NCBI GenBank assembly: GCA_018376135.1 | Contig: JAHABX010000022.1 | Span: forward strand, 1 to 59,065 | DNA from: Clostridiales bacterium | Lineage (GTDB): Bacteria > Bacillota > Clostridia > Lachnospirales > Lachnospiraceae | DNA: 59,065 nucleotides | Direction: 5' to 3' | Translations under genes and position numbers: made by a program | Notes under the pieces: model-generated | The model's database searches: none | Told to the model about the DNA's origin: nothing | The model's input: only the letters and a program-made list of their open reading frames with translations | Shown here: in pieces, positions 57,601-59,065 of the stretch | How the letters are laid out: every line of letters starts with the position of its first letter | Numbering within the stretch: the stretch's first letter is position 1

Positions 57601-59065
57601 ATTTATTCCATTGAGGATCTGGCGCAGCTGATCTATGATCTGAAAAATGCCAACAAGCATGCACGTATCTCCGTGAAGCTTGTGTCTGAGGCAGGTGTGG
57701 GAACCGTTGCGGCAGGTGTGGCAAAGGCAGGGGCACAGGTGATCCTTGTCTCCGGCTACGATGGCGGTACCGGAGCGGCTCCGATCAGTTCCATTCATAA
57801 CGCAGGTCTGCCCTGGGAGCTGGGACTGGCGGAGACTCATCAGACGCTTCTTCAGAACGGGCTTCGCAGCAGGGTCATCATAGAGACAGACGGTAAGCTG
57901 ATGACCGGACGGGATATTGCCATAGCGGCACTTCTCGGAGCAGAGGAGTTCGGCTTTGCCACAGCACCTCTTGTGGCACTGGGCTGTGTCATGATGCGAG
58001 TCTGTCATCTGGATACGTGCCCCATGGGAATCGCCACTCAGGATCCTGAGCTTCGGAAGCGTTTTTCAGGAAAGCCGGAATATGTCATGAACTTTATGCT
58101 CTTTGCGGCACAGGAGCTGCGGGAATATATGGCAAGGCTTGGAGTGCGCACGGTAGATGAGATGGTAGGGCGGACAGATCTTCTGAAGAAGAAAGAAAAT
58201 CTGACCGGACAGCAGGCAAAGGTGGATCTGAGCAGCATTCTGTATCCGGTGCCGGATACAGACCGGAGGACCTCGGTATTCCATCCGGAGGACGCTTATG
58301 ATTTCGGGCTGCAGAACACCAAGGATGAAGGAGTCCTTTTGAAGAAAAAGGAGCTTCGGGAGGCAATTGCCGGAGGAACCAGGAAGACCTGCCGGATGAA
58401 GCTGACCAATACGGACCGGACCTTCGGAACCCTTCTGGGAGCGGAGATCACCAGGCTTCGGCCGGAGGGACTGCCGGCTGATACAATCACCATCCGCTGC
58501 GAAGGCTCCGGCGGACAGAGCTTTGGCGCATTTCTTCCCGGCGGACTTACGCTTTCTCTTGCAGGAGACAGCAACGATTATTTCGGAAAGGGTCTCTCCG
58601 GAGGAAAGCTGTCGGTCTTCGCACCTGCTGATGCAAAGTATGCACCGGAGGAAAATATCATCATTGGCAATGTGGCGCTCTACGGTGCGACCGCAGGAGA
58701 AGCCTATATTGCAGGCGTGGCAGGAGAGCGGTTCTGTATCCGCAATTCCGGGGCGGCGGCAGTGGTAGAAGGCGTCGGTGAGCACGGCTGCGAGTATATG
58801 ACCGGAGGCCGTGTGGTAGTGCTGGGATCTACCGGCAAGAATTTTGCGGCCGGCATGAGCGGCGGAATTGCGTATGTATTGGATGAAGGAAACTGCCTGT
58901 ATAAAAACCTGAATAAGGAAATGGTTCTTATGGAGAAGGTGGAGACCAGAGCCGATCAGGAGGAATTAAAGAATCTGATAAAGTCCCATGTGGAGCATAC
59001 CGGATCCAGAAAGGGCAAAGAAGTGCTGGAGCATTTTGATGTGTATCTGCCCAAATTCAAAAAGA
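54634..59065 (+). CDS. gltB: Glutamate synthase large subunit, 3' end outside window
   Basis: Makes two glutamates from glutamine and 2-oxoglutarate. The frame stays open for 1,477 residues to the window end; the family is about 1,510, so little is missing. After a short propeptide the class II glutaminase starts at DNCGIGAVVHIKGKKSHQ (Cys about 20), with HSRFSTNTNPSWERAHPNR and HNGEINTI. The central domain follows, then the FMN TIM barrel (MSYGSISEEAHEALA, RSNSGEGGE, MAQGAKPGEGGHLP, LVSGYDGGTGAAP) with 3Fe-4S cysteines in MMRVCHLDTCPMGIATQ, and last the GXGXG beta-helix (GNVALYGATAGEAYIAG). The ATGA overlap with pyrG couples them. gltD probably follows outside. Confidence 0.96.
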   Translation, partial: MNRGGEQRGLYSPVFEHDNCGIGAVVHIKGKKSHQIVDDALKIVENLEHRAGKDARGETGDGVGILTQVPHRFLKKVCKECGILIGEEREYGVGMFFFPQDEQKRRQAKKMFEIILEKEGMEFLGWREVPSMPQVLGHKARECMPVICQGFVKKPEQTEKGLEFDRKLYIVRRTFEQSNDNTYVPSLSSRTIVYKGMFLVGQLRTFFTDLQDELYDSAIAIVHSRFSTNTNPSWERAHPNRLIVHNGEINTIRGNADKMLAREETMCAPKLSEDDLIKILPVVNGSGSDSAMLDNTLEFLVMSGLSLPLAVLITIPEPWAHNDTLSQEVRDFYQYYATMMEPWDGPASILLSDGDLMGAVLDRNGLRPSRYYITDDDRLILSSEVGVLDIPTGHILKKERLHPGKMLLVDTVKGEVLGDEEIKECYAKKEPYGEWLDSNLVSLHELKIPNEKVISYNREERARLQKAFGYTSEEYRESICSMALNGTENIGSMGVDTPLAVLSREYQPLFYYFKQMFAQVTNPPIDAVREKIVTSTAMYVGKNGNLLEEKPENCRMLKINNPILTDLDLLKIRTMKHPGFKTACVSILYYKSTPLDRVLEHLFVEVDKAYRNGANILILSDRGVDENHVAVPSLLAVSAVHKHLVRTKKCTALSIILEAGEPREVHDFAALLGYGACAVNPYLAHSTIGELVEEGLLNKDYYAAVEDYDHAILQGIVKIASKMGISTIQSYQGSQIFEAVGISSEVVDRYFTGTVSRIGGITLKDIAAQTDAQHTRAFDLLGLDKDLSLPVMGRHKLRSKGETHRFNPKTIHLLQQAVREDSYEKFREYTRLADGENTGYLRSLMDFAWPEEGVPLEEVESVQSIVKRFKTGAMSYGSISEEAHEALAVAMNRLQGRSNSGEGGESDERLRSAGTEQDRSSAIKQVASGRFGVTSRYLVSAKEIQIKMAQGAKPGEGGHLPAKKVYPWIAKTRHSTPGVSLISPPPHHDIYSIEDLAQLIYDLKNANKHARISVKLVSEAGVGTVAAGVAKAGAQVILVSGYDGGTGAAPISSIHNAGLPWELGLAETHQTLLQNGLRSRVIIETDGKLMTGRDIAIAALLGAEEFGFATAPLVALGCVMMRVCHLDTCPMGIATQDPELRKRFSGKPEYVMNFMLFAAQELREYMARLGVRTVDEMVGRTDLLKKKENLTGQQAKVDLSSILYPVPDTDRRTSVFHPEDAYDFGLQNTKDEGVLLKKKELREAIAGGTRKTCRMKLTNTDRTFGTLLGAEITRLRPEGLPADTITIRCEGSGGQSFGAFLPGGLTLSLAGDSNDYFGKGLSGGKLSVFAPADAKYAPEENIIIGNVALYGATAGEAYIAGVAGERFCIRNSGAAAVVEGVGEHGCEYMTGGRVVVLGSTGKNFAAGMSGGIAYVLDEGNCLYKNLNKEMVLMEKVETRADQEELKNLIKSHVEHTGSRKGKEVLEHFDVYLPKFKK

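Noticed and set aside
1..59065. CRISPR array, rRNA operon, insertion sequence or prophage
   Set aside because: No regularly spaced repeats, rRNA sequence, transposase, or phage structural genes were seen. The only recombinase is the XerD-like gene in its usual place.

Overview
This window looks like a chromosomal segment of a Gram-positive, anaerobic, spore-lineage Firmicute of the Lachnospiraceae, most likely an acetogenic Blautia-like species. The evidence is strong AGGAGG-type ribosome sites, sporulation genes (SpoIIM-like, SpoVB-like), a type III glutamine synthetase, a clostridial isc set (iscR-iscS-iscU-mnmA), a CGAAC-N4-GTTCG SOS box on recA, and above all a MetF-MetV-RnfC2 type methylenetetrahydrofolate reductase, the methyl-branch enzyme of acetogens. 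The genus is an inference.

Layout. 1-6.4 kb: end of glgA, then a purine permease and a LysR regulator divergent from a nucleoside hydrolase/DcuC-family permease operon. 6.5-13.8 kb: tRNA-Thr(CGT), a formate/nitrite-type channel, argH, asd, recA-recX, rny. 13.9-15.4 kb: an AT-richer HipB/HipA(CtkA)-like kinase module bounded by 20-bp direct repeats. 15.4-18.3 kb: proC, spoIIM-like, xerD-like, one unknown gene. 18.4-22.9 kb: a compact locus of SAM methyltransferase, BtuCDF/FecBCD-type ABC importer and FmdE-like protein, probably for a metal or metal complex. 22.9-30.3 kb: GNAT, aroF, SpoVB-like flippase, iscRSU-mnmA, histidinol phosphatase. 30.4-42.9 kb: lower glycolysis (gap, pgk, tpiA, gpmI, eno) interrupted by rnfC2-metV-metF, an aldo/keto reductase and a sigma-like/SH3 membrane protein. 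42.9-49.2 kb: maf-dtd, pyrH-frr-uppS-cdsA-dxr-rseP. 49.2-59 kb: a glutamine hub with glnN-purF transcribed left and pyrG-gltB right (gltB runs off the window).

The most interesting signals are non-coding. The glnN-purF and pyrG-gltB operons leave a shared divergent promoter region. Each leader carries two successive small hairpins whose six-base loops have A at position 1 and G at position 4, overlapping an intrinsic terminator. This is the hallmark of RNA controlled by ANTAR antiterminator proteins, and suggests one regulator couples glutamine synthesis to the glutamine-consuming enzymes. Other notable signals are a ~118-nt foldable element plus terminator between gap and pgk, terminators whose 3' arm contains the ribosome site of the next gene (spoIIM, eno), a promoter buried in the eno terminator (maf), a long leader helix before the acetogen reductase operon, and a 35-bp palindromic repeat present twice with a compensatory base change.

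All calls come from reading the sequence; no database search was run.
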